Position numbers and translations under genes: made by a program. A stretch of DNA of 15,071 nucleotides, taken from assembly GCA_009843675.1 (NCBI GenBank), contig VYCZ01000378.1, positions 1-15,071 of the forward strand. Reading direction: 5' to 3'. Position 1 is the first letter of the stretch. Every line of letters begins with the position of its first letter. Below the pieces are notes generated by a model, which saw nothing but the letters and a program-made list of their open reading frames with translations, made no database searches and had not been told where the DNA came from. Of this stretch, positions 1 to 7,843 are shown in pieces. This DNA is from Gammaproteobacteria bacterium (GTDB taxonomy: Bacteria; Pseudomonadota; Gammaproteobacteria; Eutrophobiales; Eutrophobiaceae).

Positions 1-2
1 TC

Positions 3-1169
3 GATATATCTGCCGGTGTCGGGGTCAGCAGTGTCGGTCGTTCCCATCCCAGGGTTATCGAAGCCATGGAAAGCCAGTCGAAGATTCTCATGCACGCCTC
101 GGACATCAGTAATACCAGGCGCGGGGAACTGGCGAAAAAGATTGCCTCCATCGCGCCGCCCGGCCTCAGGAACAACTGTATCAGCTATTTCACCCAGAGC
201 GGCAGCGGCGCACTGGAGTGCGCCATCAAGTTTGCCCGCCGGGTGACCGGGCGCAACCAGATCCTGGCCTTCCACGGCGCCTATCATGGTGTCTGGGCAG
301 CTTCCAATGCCATCACCACCGGTGACCAGTACCGCAAGGGATATGGTCCATTCATGGGTGGCGTCATTCATGCGCCTTATCCCTACGCCTACCGTTTCCC
401 CCTGCCTCTCGGGGACAAGTCCTGCGAGGAAGTCTGCGGTGACTACGTGGACTACCTGTTGAACACTCCTTATACGGCGGCGGACGACGTGGCGGCGGTC
501 ATCGTTGAACCGGTGCAGGGAGAGGGTGGCTACGTGCCGCCGGCTCCTGAATTTTTCCATCGGGTCAAGGCTGCCTGTGAAAAACACGGCGCCCTGTTTG
601 TCGCGGATGAGGTCCAGGCGGGCACCGGCCGCACCGGCAAGATGTGGTCCATTGAACATGCCGGGGTGGAGCCGGACATGATCACCTTCGGCAAGGGCAT
701 GGGCGGGGACCTGCCGATGGCGGGCGTGATCATGCGTAAGGACCTGGCGCAACAGCTTGACGACATGTCACAACCCCAGACCTTTGCCGCCAATGCGGTA
801 TCTTCTGCGGTCACCATGACCAATATCGACATCATCCAGGAAGGCGAACTGGTGGAAAGGGCGGCGCAGTTGGGCCGGGAAGTCCTGGACCGGTTGCAGG
901 CTGAAAGTGAGAACCTGCCCATCATCGGTGAAGTGCGGGGCAGGGGACTGATGATCGGCATCGAACTGGTCAAGGACAGGGAGACCCGGGAGCCCGCTGA
1001 CGGGGACACGATGATGAAAGTAGTCATGGGCCTGTTATCCAACGGTATCATCATGGTGCCCTGTGGTCGTAACGGCAACGTGTTGAGGCTGATGCCCTCG
1101 TTGACCATCACCCGGGACTACATGAACAAGGCCGTGGATATATTGCTTGATGTTCTGGGCAGTGTCTGA
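3..1169 (+). CDS. Class III PLP-dependent aminotransferase (omega-amino acid/GABA-aminotransferase-like), 5'-truncated by window edge
   Basis: The frame is open from base 3, and the residues before the first ATG (at 66) already read as family sequence (DISAGVGVSSVG, then SHPRVIEAM). The true start therefore lies outside the window; the ATG at 66 is internal. 388 residues are visible. Class III (fold type I) hallmarks: GSGALECAIKFAR and FHGAYHG near the PLP phosphate site, EPVQGEGG, the pyridine-nitrogen Asp in VADEVQAGTGRTG (visible residue 202), and the Schiff-base Lys in FGKGMGGDLP (visible residue 231). Such enzymes move an amino group from an omega-amino acid, diamine or similar donor to pyruvate or 2-oxoglutarate in the cytoplasm. 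The donor cannot be read from sequence. The MFS gene follows after 60 bases with no clear terminator, so co-transcription is likely. In an amine-catabolism setting it could deaminate a GABA- or 5-aminovalerate-like intermediate (inference). Confidence 0.9.
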   Translation, partial: DISAGVGVSSVGRSHPRVIEAMESQSKILMHASDISNTRRGELAKKIASIAPPGLRNNCISYFTQSGSGALECAIKFARRVTGRNQILAFHGAYHGVWAASNAITTGDQYRKGYGPFMGGVIHAPYPYAYRFPLPLGDKSCEEVCGDYVDYLLNTPYTAADDVAAVIVEPVQGEGGYVPPAPEFFHRVKAACEKHGALFVADEVQAGTGRTGKMWSIEHAGVEPDMITFGKGMGGDLPMAGVIMRKDLAQQLDDMSQPQTFAANAVSSAVTMTNIDIIQEGELVERAAQLGREVLDRLQAESENLPIIGEVRGRGLMIGIELVKDRETREPADGDTMMKVVMGLLSNGIIMVPCGRNGNVLRLMPSLTITRDYMNKAVDILLDVLGSV

Positions 1170-1229
1170 GTCGTATCCATGAAACGATGCCGCGGTAGGG
1201 CACAGCGACAGTCATAAGGAGGTTGTCAC

Positions 1230-2399
1230 ATGCAGTGGTTATTGGGGAATGATACCAACCCCGTGGACGTAAATTCGCGCAGGTCCATCATCGCGATTAT
1301 TTATATCGCGGTGATCGCGCCCTGTGTCTTCATCCTCCAACCGGGTTATGTTCAGGGCCTGGTTGAATACCTGGCATTGAGTGAGGAACAGGCGGGTTAT
1401 ATCGCTTCCGCGGAGATGTTCGGCATAGCCTTCACGACCCTCCTGCTCATCTTCATGGAGGCGCGCTTCGATTGGCGCAAGCTGACTGTATTGTGTCTTA
1501 TCATTGCCGCCGCGGGCAACCTCCTGTCCCTGTCCCTAGCGGATTTCGAGTCGCTGGCGGCGGTGCGGTTCCTGACCGGCATGGGCTCCGGCGGACTGAT
1601 GTCACTGACCTTCGCCATGATGGGGCTAACCGACAAATCCGACCGGAATTTCGGTTATATAGTCACCTGGGTGCTGATCTACGGCGCCCTGGGCATACTG
1701 GTGATGCCTACAGCCTTTGCCACTATCGGCATGGACGGCGTGCTGGTGTTCTTTGCCCTGTTCAATGTTTCGGGCCTGTTCTTCGCCCGCTACCTGCCGC
1801 GCTCCGGGGTCCACCACCTGGACCTGTCCGTACCGGAGAGCGTTCATTATTCCTGGCGCCTGAAAGGGATGTCACTGTTCGCTATCCTGGTCTATAACAC
1901 CTCCATCGGTATCGTCTGGGCCTACCTGTTCCTGCTCGGACTGGAAGCCGGCATCGCCGAGCAGACCGTGGCCAACGTCCTGACCGTCTCCCAGTTCCTG
2001 GGTATTGCCGGGGCCTTCGTCGCGGTGGTCTTGCAGTTGCGCATCGGCCGCATCATCCCCCTGCAGGTGAGTATCATCGGCACCGCCATCGGCATCTACT
2101 TACTGGTGGGCGAGATCGCCCTGTTGCATTTTGCCCTGGGTGTGTGCCTGTTCAATTTCCTGTGGAACGTGAGCATGCCCTACCTGTTGGCGACACTTGC
2201 TTCGTTCGACCGCAGGGGCAAGGTGGTAATCTACGGTATCTGCATGCAGACGCTGGGTTATGCCATCGGCCCCTTCATCGCTGCGACCATTCTCGGGAGG
2301 AGCAGTTATGACCATGTCTATATCGTGGCGACATTACTGTTTCTCGCCAGCGCTGTTGTCCTTATTCCGGGACTGCTGGCACAGAAAAAGCACCTCTGA
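1230..2399 (+). CDS. Major facilitator superfamily transporter, 12 predicted helices
   Basis: Inner-membrane carrier of 389 residues, a usual MFS length. Reading the hydrophobicity gives about twelve segments: roughly residues 20-40, 57-78, 85-103, 111-132, 141-163, 170-190, then six more after a central hydrophilic loop near residues 190-210 (RSGVHHLDLSVPES). The fourth helix begins with the RFLTGMGSGGLMSL pattern typical of MFS proteins, and the loop between helices 2 and 3 (MEARFDWRKL) sits where the conserved MFS loop lies. The start is fixed by a perfect TAAGGAGG at 1215-1222, seven bases before the ATG. The substrate is unknown. Its position behind the aminotransferase suggests uptake or export of the compound, or a product, handled by this cluster. 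It converges with the TonB receptor gene, 56 bases away. Confidence 0.88.
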   Translation: MQWLLGNDTNPVDVNSRRSIIAIIYIAVIAPCVFILQPGYVQGLVEYLALSEEQAGYIASAEMFGIAFTTLLLIFMEARFDWRKLTVLCLIIAAAGNLLSLSLADFESLAAVRFLTGMGSGGLMSLTFAMMGLTDKSDRNFGYIVTWVLIYGALGILVMPTAFATIGMDGVLVFFALFNVSGLFFARYLPRSGVHHLDLSVPESVHYSWRLKGMSLFAILVYNTSIGIVWAYLFLLGLEAGIAEQTVANVLTVSQFLGIAGAFVAVVLQLRIGRIIPLQVSIIGTAIGIYLLVGEIALLHFALGVCLFNFLWNVSMPYLLATLASFDRRGKVVIYGICMQTLGYAIGPFIAATILGRSSYDHVYIVATLLFLASAVVLIPGLLAQKKHL

Positions 2400-2430
2400 T
2401 AACAAGCCGGGTGAGATTGGGAACAATCTG

Positions 2431-2453
2431 CGCATCACCTGGTGAGAGATGCG
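2431..2453. terminator. Possible hairpin between convergent MFS and TonB-receptor genes
   Basis: CGCATC (2431-2436) pairs with GATGCG (2448-2453). Nested inside is an alternative short palindrome, TCACC-T-GGTGA (2435-2445). It lies in the 56-base gap between two convergent genes, where a bidirectional terminator would be expected. No clear T-run follows on either strand, so it is weak as an intrinsic terminator and may be chance. Confidence 0.3.
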
Positions 2454-2455
2454 GG

Positions 2456-4783
2456 CTAGAAGTCTTTCCTTATCGTCAATCCGTAAGTGCGTGGACGCGC
2501 GTAGGAAATCTGGGTATTGCCGGTAAAACCGGATACATCAAACCCGATAATGCCGTGGTTCGAATCGAACAGGTTGTCGATAAACCCGGTTACCGTCCAT
2601 TCATACGACGGGTCGGACCAGTTGAGGCGGACGTCTACGACAGTGTGGCTTTCTATTTCATGTGCCGTGAAGTTCCTGGCATTATGGAACACTTCGGATC
2701 GGAATGAACCGTTGAGTTGTGCTGCGATATTGCCCAGTCCGGTGTCCCGGTTATAACGAATTAACCCTGATGCCTGGAACTCGGGGGTGAATGCCGGCCG
2801 GGTATCCCTGGTCAGGCCTGGGGCAACCTCCAGTTTGTTCACCTCGGCATCTATCCAGGAACCGCCGGCCATGATATCCCAGGACTCTGACGGAGTCAGG
2901 AACAGTTCAAGTTCGAGCCCGGTAAATTCCGCTTCTTCATTCGTCACGGAACTGACGTTGTTGACCCAGGAGAAGGACTGGTAATCGGTGTAGTCATAAT
3001 AGAACAGGCTAGTATTCAACTGCACCCGTCCATCCGCTAATGTCAGTTTTGCTCCCGCCTCGCAGGCCAGTAAAATTTCCGGCTTATAAGTGCCGAAGCC
3101 TCCCAGCAAGGGAGCGCTGAAACTGCCGGCCTTGACGCCCCTGTTCACGCCGATGTAATACAGGCTGTCATCATCAGGCGAGTATTCAAGCTGGACTTTG
3201 GCCGACCAGAGGTCCTGGTTATTTTCCAGGTCCGCGCGTTCAAGGGTAGCCATACGGGTGTCCGTTTCTATTGTCCTGTCATCCAGATTCCGGAACAGAC
3301 CGATATCACCCGACAGTTTTTTGTCTTCCTTGATATAGCGCAATCCCAGCACGGCCGCCAGGCTGTGAGACAGGAAATAGTCAATCTGTCCGAAAACGGA
3401 ATAAGAGTCGGTTTCCATGGATGTGATCGTATTGAATTCCCGGCTGGGGCCGACTACCACCGATTCGGCGCTACCGGCCAGCCCCTGGGTAAACCCGGTA
3501 TCTATACCGAGATAATACAGACCGGCGACCCAGTTCATGGTGTCGTTTGAACCGGCGATTCTCAATTCCTGGGTGACTTGTTCAATTTCACCGTCGGAGT
3601 GGAATATAACTTCAGGTGAAGCGCTGACATCAGGATCTAACCCTATAATCCTATTAAATTTTTTATAATCGGATATGGATACGAATTCAATTCCGCCGAA
3701 GTCATAGTCAAGAGTCCCTGTTATCCCGTGGGATTCGATCTGGTTTTGATCGTCAAAAGCGAAATCCCGGTCGATGCGCCTGCCGCTGCCGTCCGGGTCG
3801 ATATTGCCGCTGAAATCGCCACCGGGCACAGGACGATACGGGCTGGTACCGGCATCAAGTACGGCATCGACACATCTGCCCGACTGTATCTGGTCGCACC
3901 CCAGCGGGTCGTCTGCGGCGTAGATGACGTCAATGACCGCACCGTCGGCATTGAGGATTTCGGTGGTGTTGACTGCCTGGTACGGACCTTCACTTTTTGT
4001 CGTATCGGCCCAATTCACGCTCAGCAGTAAGCTGCCATTGTTATTCAAATCATATTCGATGTGGGCGCGCACGGCCTGTGTATCATCGTTGTAGGTGTCT
4101 TCACCGCCACCGGGCGACCCCGGGCGGGTATCGGGCGCTGAACCGTCCACGTACACGTTTTTCAGTATTTCTCCCTGCAGGTTGGACAGGAAGGCTACAC
4201 GCGCGCGTAATCTGTCGGATAACGGGCCGGAGGCGGCGCCTTCAAACCGGTACTGGTCAAACCTGGCCGCGGTAAACTCGCCGTATCCTTCGAATTCATA
4301 GGTGGGTTTTACGGTTATCGTGTTGACCAGGCCGCCGGTTGCGTTCCTGCCGAACAAGGTGCCTTGCGGGCCCTTGAGGACTTCAATTCGTTCGATGTCA
4401 AACAGGCCGAAGGTCTGGGCCTGGGTGCTGGCAAGATAACTGTCGTCAACATAGACGGCTATGGGAGCCTCCGCAATATCCGCATAGTCGTTTTGCACGA
4501 CACCGCGGATATTGAAGATAGCGCGCTGGCCGCCGATGTCGCCGGCCAGGGATACACCGGGCGTGAATGCGATCAGTTCGGTACTGGATTCGATCCCCAG
4601 CGCATTCATCTGTTCCCCGCTGAAGGCGGTGACGGCTACGCCTACATCGTTGATGTTCTGCTCCCGTTTCTGGGCGGTCACGACGATCTCTTCAAGGCTC
4701 CAGGCGCTTGCGCAGGCCGTCATACTAATCAAGATGAATACCCATCTTGTCTGCCAATGTGCGGATTTCTCAATTATTGCCAT
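2456..4783 (-). CDS. TonB-dependent outer-membrane receptor
   Basis: A 775-residue outer-membrane transporter of normal family length. The N terminus has a signal peptide (WVFILISMTACASAW, about residues 14-28), directly followed by a TonB box (EEIVVTAQKR, residues 31-40). The plug domain follows, with IRGVVQN and the strongly conserved LKGPQGTLFGRNATGG. The remainder reads as a beta-barrel with alternating aromatic strands, ending in Phe (IRKDF), the usual outer-membrane assembly signal. A predicted outer loop carries two cysteines (GCDQIQSGRC) that could form a disulfide. This subtype is very common in sphingomonads and marine Gammaproteobacteria and imports varied organic ligands as well as iron chelates; the ligand here is unknown. 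It is transcribed against its neighbours and shares a 121-base divergent intergenic region with the mgs operon. There is no strong Shine-Dalgarno at 4783, but that start gives a complete signal peptide. Confidence 0.93.
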   Translation of the reverse strand: MAIIEKSAHWQTRWVFILISMTACASAWSLEEIVVTAQKREQNINDVGVAVTAFSGEQMNALGIESSTELIAFTPGVSLAGDIGGQRAIFNIRGVVQNDYADIAEAPIAVYVDDSYLASTQAQTFGLFDIERIEVLKGPQGTLFGRNATGGLVNTITVKPTYEFEGYGEFTAARFDQYRFEGAASGPLSDRLRARVAFLSNLQGEILKNVYVDGSAPDTRPGSPGGGEDTYNDDTQAVRAHIEYDLNNNGSLLLSVNWADTTKSEGPYQAVNTTEILNADGAVIDVIYAADDPLGCDQIQSGRCVDAVLDAGTSPYRPVPGGDFSGNIDPDGSGRRIDRDFAFDDQNQIESHGITGTLDYDFGGIEFVSISDYKKFNRIIGLDPDVSASPEVIFHSDGEIEQVTQELRIAGSNDTMNWVAGLYYLGIDTGFTQGLAGSAESVVVGPSREFNTITSMETDSYSVFGQIDYFLSHSLAAVLGLRYIKEDKKLSGDIGLFRNLDDRTIETDTRMATLERADLENNQDLWSAKVQLEYSPDDDSLYYIGVNRGVKAGSFSAPLLGGFGTYKPEILLACEAGAKLTLADGRVQLNTSLFYYDYTDYQSFSWVNNVSSVTNEEAEFTGLELELFLTPSESWDIMAGGSWIDAEVNKLEVAPGLTRDTRPAFTPEFQASGLIRYNRDTGLGNIAAQLNGSFRSEVFHNARNFTAHEIESHTVVDVRLNWSDPSYEWTVTGFIDNLFDSNHGIIGFDVSGFTGNTQISYARPRTYGLTIRKDF

Positions 4784-4809
4784 ACTGACACCGGGTTCGC
4801 GGTGTATTT

Positions 4810-4838
4810 ATAGTAAACTTAATGCAGGAGTCTTGAAA
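4810..4838 (-). promoter_or_regulatory. Candidate promoter for the TonB receptor gene
   Basis: Reading the minus strand, TTTCAA (4838-4833) and TACTAT (4815-4810) are separated by 17 bases. This would start transcription about 20 bases before the receptor ATG. The -10 is reasonable but the -35 matches only three of six consensus bases. The surrounding 4784-4904 region is AT-richer than its flanks and must also hold the control sequences for the plus-strand mgs operon, where I found no convincing promoter pair. Confidence 0.3.
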
Positions 4839-4904
4839 TAATAAAGTTCAGACGACCGTGTCACATTCACTGAAACAGCATTCGTTAAATTCGGCTCCAT
4901 CACT

Positions 4905-5801
4905 ATGTGTGGAATAGTCGGCCTGTTCAGCAAATCCCCGTCCATTGAAAATCACCTGGGCGAGTTGCTGGCGCGCATGCTGATCGAGATGACGGAACGT
5001 GGTCCCGACAGTACCGGCGTCGCCGTTTACCGTGATCGCGCGCCTGGCTCAATGACCAAGATCACCTTGCTCAGCAGGGATGGTGAATTCGACTGGCAGG
5101 GGATGAACGATGAGGTTTCCCGGGTATTCCCGGGTTCCGGCAGCCTGAAGTCTGCGGAAAACCATGCCGTCGTGACCATTGACGCACCGGCAAGCCGGTT
5201 CCGGGAATGGGTTGCCGGGGAACACCCGGAACTGTACATCAACAGCACCGGTACCAGTATGGAGATCTACAAGGAGAAAGGCTTGCCGTCTGATGTGGTA
5301 GACCGCTTCGGGGTATCCGCTATGCAGGGCACCCACGCATTAGGGCACACGCGCATGGCGACGGAGAGCAGGGTTACCACTGAACATTCACATCCTTTTT
5401 CCACGGGCGAGGATTTATGCCTGGTCCATAACGGTTCCCTCTCCAACCATAATCGCTTGCGGGAGTTCCTGGTAAAACAGGGTCTGGACTTCTACACGGA
5501 CAATGACAGCGAGGTAGCGGCGGGCTACCTGACCTGGCGACTGCGGGAAGGCATGTCACTGGATGAAGCCCTGCAGGCGGCGCTGCTGGACCTGGACGGT
5601 TTTTATACGTTTGCCATAGGCACCAGGGACGGTTTTGCCGTGCTGCGCGACCCGATCGCCTGCAAACCCGCGGTGATGGCGGAAACCGGCGACTGGGTGG
5701 CGATGGCGTCCGAATACCGGGCCATAGCCGTACTACCCGGGGCCGACCAGGCCGAATGCTGGGAACCGGAACCGGCGACGGTCTACAGTTGGAGTCACTG
5801 A
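4905..5801 (+). CDS. mgsA: Class II glutamine amidotransferase subunit of a split glutamate-synthase-like enzyme (MgsA/GlxB type)
   Basis: This 298-residue protein begins Met-Cys-Gly-Ile-Val-Gly. Cys2 would become the N-terminal nucleophile after Met removal, which fixes the start at 4905 even though no Shine-Dalgarno is visible before it. Further class II GATase signatures are GHTRMAT with HSHPF just after it, LVHNGSLSNHNRLR, and DNDSEVAAGYL. The domain normally hydrolyses glutamine and passes ammonia to a partner. It occurs here as a free subunit, followed after five bases by the GXGXG subunit and then the FMN subunit. That order matches N-methylglutamate synthase MgsABC and Rhizobium GlxBCD. 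In MgsABC the enzyme converts methylamine-derived amide nitrogen and glutamate to N-methylglutamate; in other hosts the product is less clear. The symbol is by family and order; glxB is an equally fair label. Confidence 0.85.
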   Translation: MCGIVGLFSKSPSIENHLGELLARMLIEMTERGPDSTGVAVYRDRAPGSMTKITLLSRDGEFDWQGMNDEVSRVFPGSGSLKSAENHAVVTIDAPASRFREWVAGEHPELYINSTGTSMEIYKEKGLPSDVVDRFGVSAMQGTHALGHTRMATESRVTTEHSHPFSTGEDLCLVHNGSLSNHNRLREFLVKQGLDFYTDNDSEVAAGYLTWRLREGMSLDEALQAALLDLDGFYTFAIGTRDGFAVLRDPIACKPAVMAETGDWVAMASEYRAIAVLPGADQAECWEPEPATVYSWSH

Positions 5802-5806
5802 AACTG

Positions 5807-6493
5807 ATGCGCCTGTTTAACCTGGATGAGGTCAGTTTAAGAGAGTTGAACCAGGCATTACACGATTGTAACGGCAGTGATGAGGCTTCTGCCTGGACGG
5901 TGACGAACACAAAGGGAAAACATGCTGTCGCCGCGGGTATTGACGCTCCGCTTGAAGTCACGGTTAACGGCCACGTAGGCTATTATTGCGCCGGCATGAA
6001 CAAACAGGGACAGGTCACGATCCGGGGTAATGCCGGACCCGGGGTCGCGGAGAACATGATGTCGGGACTGGTGCGGGTGACGGGCAATGCTTCACAGTAT
6101 GCCGGCGCCAGTGCCCACGGCGGACTGCTGGTCATCGAGGGCAATGCCGGTTCCCGCTGCGGTATCTCCATGAAAGGAGTGGACATTGTCGTCAGGGGTT
6201 CCATCGGGCACATGGGCGCATTCATGGCACAGAAAGGACGTATGGTCATCTGTGGGGATGCCGGAGGCGCCCTGGGCGATTCGTTGTATGAAGCGCGTAT
6301 CTTTGTCAAGGGAGAAGTTGCCGGCCTGGGCGCGGACTGTGTGGAGAAACCGATGGCGGAAGAGCACGAACGGGAGGTTGCACAGTTGCTGGAACAAGCC
6401 GGCATCAGCGGCGTGGATGCAGCCGGTTTCCGGCGTTACGGTTCCGCCCGCAAGCTGTATCATTTCAATATCGATAACGTGGATGCGTATTGA
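5807..6493 (+). CDS. mgsB: GXGXG beta-helix subunit of a split glutamate-synthase-like enzyme (MgsB/GlxC type)
   Basis: 228 residues from the ATG at 5807. The middle (about residues 50-180) is a run of short glycine-rich repeats such as VTIRGNAGPGV, VRVTGNASQYAG, VIEGNAGSRCG, VVRGSIGHMG and VICGDAGGALGD. These form the right-handed beta-helix of the glutamate synthase GXGXG (gltB C-terminal) domain, which has no catalytic centre and holds the assembly together. The C terminus is helical and ends YHFNIDNVDAY. I chose 5807, not the in-frame ATG at 5756, because residues from 5807 (MRLFNLDEVSLRELNQALHD) begin like the family, and a TTGGAG lies at 5789-5794. The 5756 start would overlap mgsA by 46 bases. 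The stop overlaps the next start (TGATG), so translation is probably coupled. Confidence 0.84.
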   Translation: MRLFNLDEVSLRELNQALHDCNGSDEASAWTVTNTKGKHAVAAGIDAPLEVTVNGHVGYYCAGMNKQGQVTIRGNAGPGVAENMMSGLVRVTGNASQYAGASAHGGLLVIEGNAGSRCGISMKGVDIVVRGSIGHMGAFMAQKGRMVICGDAGGALGDSLYEARIFVKGEVAGLGADCVEKPMAEEHEREVAQLLEQAGISGVDAAGFRRYGSARKLYHFNIDNVDAY

Positions 6494-7830
6494 TGCCTGA
6501 AAAAGATATCACGGAATGGTTGCGCGAATCGGCCACGTTCCCGCGAGCGGTGATCGCCGATATCCAGCGCGCCGCGCGCACCGGCATATACGATATTCGC
6601 GGTTTCGGCGCCAAACGCGCGCTGCCGACGTTTGACGACCTGGTGTTCCTCGGCGCCAGCATGACGCGCTATCCCCTGGAAGGCTACCGCGAACGTTGCG
6701 ATACCAGCGTGACGCTGGGCACGCGCTACGCGAAGAAGCCGCTGGAGTTAAAAATACCCGTCACCATTGCTGGCATGAGTTTCGGCGCGTTGTCGGCGCC
6801 GGCAAAGGAAGCATTGGGACGCGGCGCTACCGAAGTCGGCACCAGCACTACTACCGGAGACGGCGGCATGACGCCGGAAGAGCGGGAGCATTCCGAACTG
6901 CTGGTTTACCAGTTGCTGCCGTCCCGCTACGGGATGAACCCGGATGACCTGCGCCGGGCGGATGCCATCGAAGTAGTGGTGGGCCAGGGCGCCAAACCAG
7001 GGGGAGGCGGCATGCTGCTGGGCCAGAAGATCAGCGCCCGGGTTGCGGAAATGCGCGATCTGCCCGAAGGGATAGACCAGCGCAGCGCCAGCCGCCACCC
7101 GGACTGGACCGGGCCGGACGACCTGGCGATCAAGATCCGGGAACTGCGGGAGATTACCGATTGGGAAAAGCCCGTCTACATCAAGATAGGGGCTTCCCGG
7201 ACGTATTTCGACACCATGCTGGCGGTCAAGGCCGGCGCGGATGTCATCGTCGTTGATGGAATGCAGGGCGGCACCGCGGCAACTCAGGAGGTCTTTATCG
7301 AACACGTCGGCATCCCCACCCTGCCGGCGGTAAGACTGGCCGTGGAAGCCCTGAAGGAAATGGACATGCACCGCAAGGTCCAGTTGATCGTATCCGGGGG
7401 GATACGTAGCGGCGCCGACGTGGCCAAGGCGCTGGCGCTGGGCGCCGATGCGGTTTCCATCGGCGTGGCGGCCCTGATTGCCCTGGGCGACAACAGCCCG
7501 GAATTTGAAGAGGAATACCGCAGGCTGGGCACGTCCGCGGGCTTTTATGATGACTACCAGGACGGCCGCGACCCGACAGGAATTTCCACCCAGAGCGACG
7601 AACTCGCAGCCCGGTTCGACCCGGTCAAGGGAGGCAGGCGGCTCGCCAATTATCTCCGGGTATTGACGCTGGAGACCCAGACCCTGGCGCGCGCCTGCGG
7701 CAAGAACCACGTGCATAACATGGAACCTGAGGACCTGGCGGCGTTGACTATAGAGGCGGCCGCCATGGCCAAAGTACCGCTTGCCGGCACTGACTGGATT
7801 CCCGGTGAAGACAGGCCGAAAAGTAAATGA
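6493..7830 (+). CDS. mgsC: FMN-binding glutamate-synthase-domain subunit (MgsC/GlxD type)
   Basis: 445 residues, a TIM-barrel FMN domain like the synthase part of GltB. Matching blocks are AGMSFGALSAPAKEAL, TTTGDGGMTPEE, GQGAKPGGGGMLLGQKIS (GltB has a KPGEGGQLPGHKV-like block), VDGMQGGTAATQ, and SGGIRSGADVAKALALGADAVSIG, the phosphate-binding FMN loop. Only two cysteines are present (in RERCDT and ARACGKNHVHN), so the CX5CX4C [3Fe-4S] site of canonical GltB is absent. With MgsA and MgsB it should form the amidotransferase complex in which the FMN domain makes glutamate or an N-alkylglutamate. The ATG at 6493 shares one base with the mgsB stop; a TTG at 6490 is a possible but poorer start. A glutamine-synthetase-like gene follows after 13 bases, the arrangement seen in both gmaS-mgs and glx-glnT loci. 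Confidence 0.87.
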   Translation: MPEKDITEWLRESATFPRAVIADIQRAARTGIYDIRGFGAKRALPTFDDLVFLGASMTRYPLEGYRERCDTSVTLGTRYAKKPLELKIPVTIAGMSFGALSAPAKEALGRGATEVGTSTTTGDGGMTPEEREHSELLVYQLLPSRYGMNPDDLRRADAIEVVVGQGAKPGGGGMLLGQKISARVAEMRDLPEGIDQRSASRHPDWTGPDDLAIKIRELREITDWEKPVYIKIGASRTYFDTMLAVKAGADVIVVDGMQGGTAATQEVFIEHVGIPTLPAVRLAVEALKEMDMHRKVQLIVSGGIRSGADVAKALALGADAVSIGVAALIALGDNSPEFEEEYRRLGTSAGFYDDYQDGRDPTGISTQSDELAARFDPVKGGRRLANYLRVLTLETQTLARACGKNHVHNMEPEDLAALTIEAAAMAKVPLAGTDWIPGEDRPKSK

Positions 7831-7834
7831 GGAG
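7829..7834 (+). promoter_or_regulatory. Ribosome binding site that fixes the glnT-like start
   Basis: GAGGAG overlaps the mgsC stop codon and lies nine bases before the ATG at 7844. This selects 7844 over the upstream in-frame ATG at 7781, which would extend the protein 21 residues into mgsC coding sequence with no ribosome binding site or family similarity. Confidence 0.7.
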
Positions 7835-7843
7835 AAAACCGTC

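Noticed and set aside
66..1169. Aminotransferase starting at the ATG at 66
   Set aside because: The frame is open upstream to base 3 and encodes conserved family residues there, so this ATG is internal.
5756..6493. mgsB starting at the ATG at 5756
   Set aside because: The extra 17 residues read out of frame through the mgsA end and do not look like the family; 5807 gives the expected N terminus.
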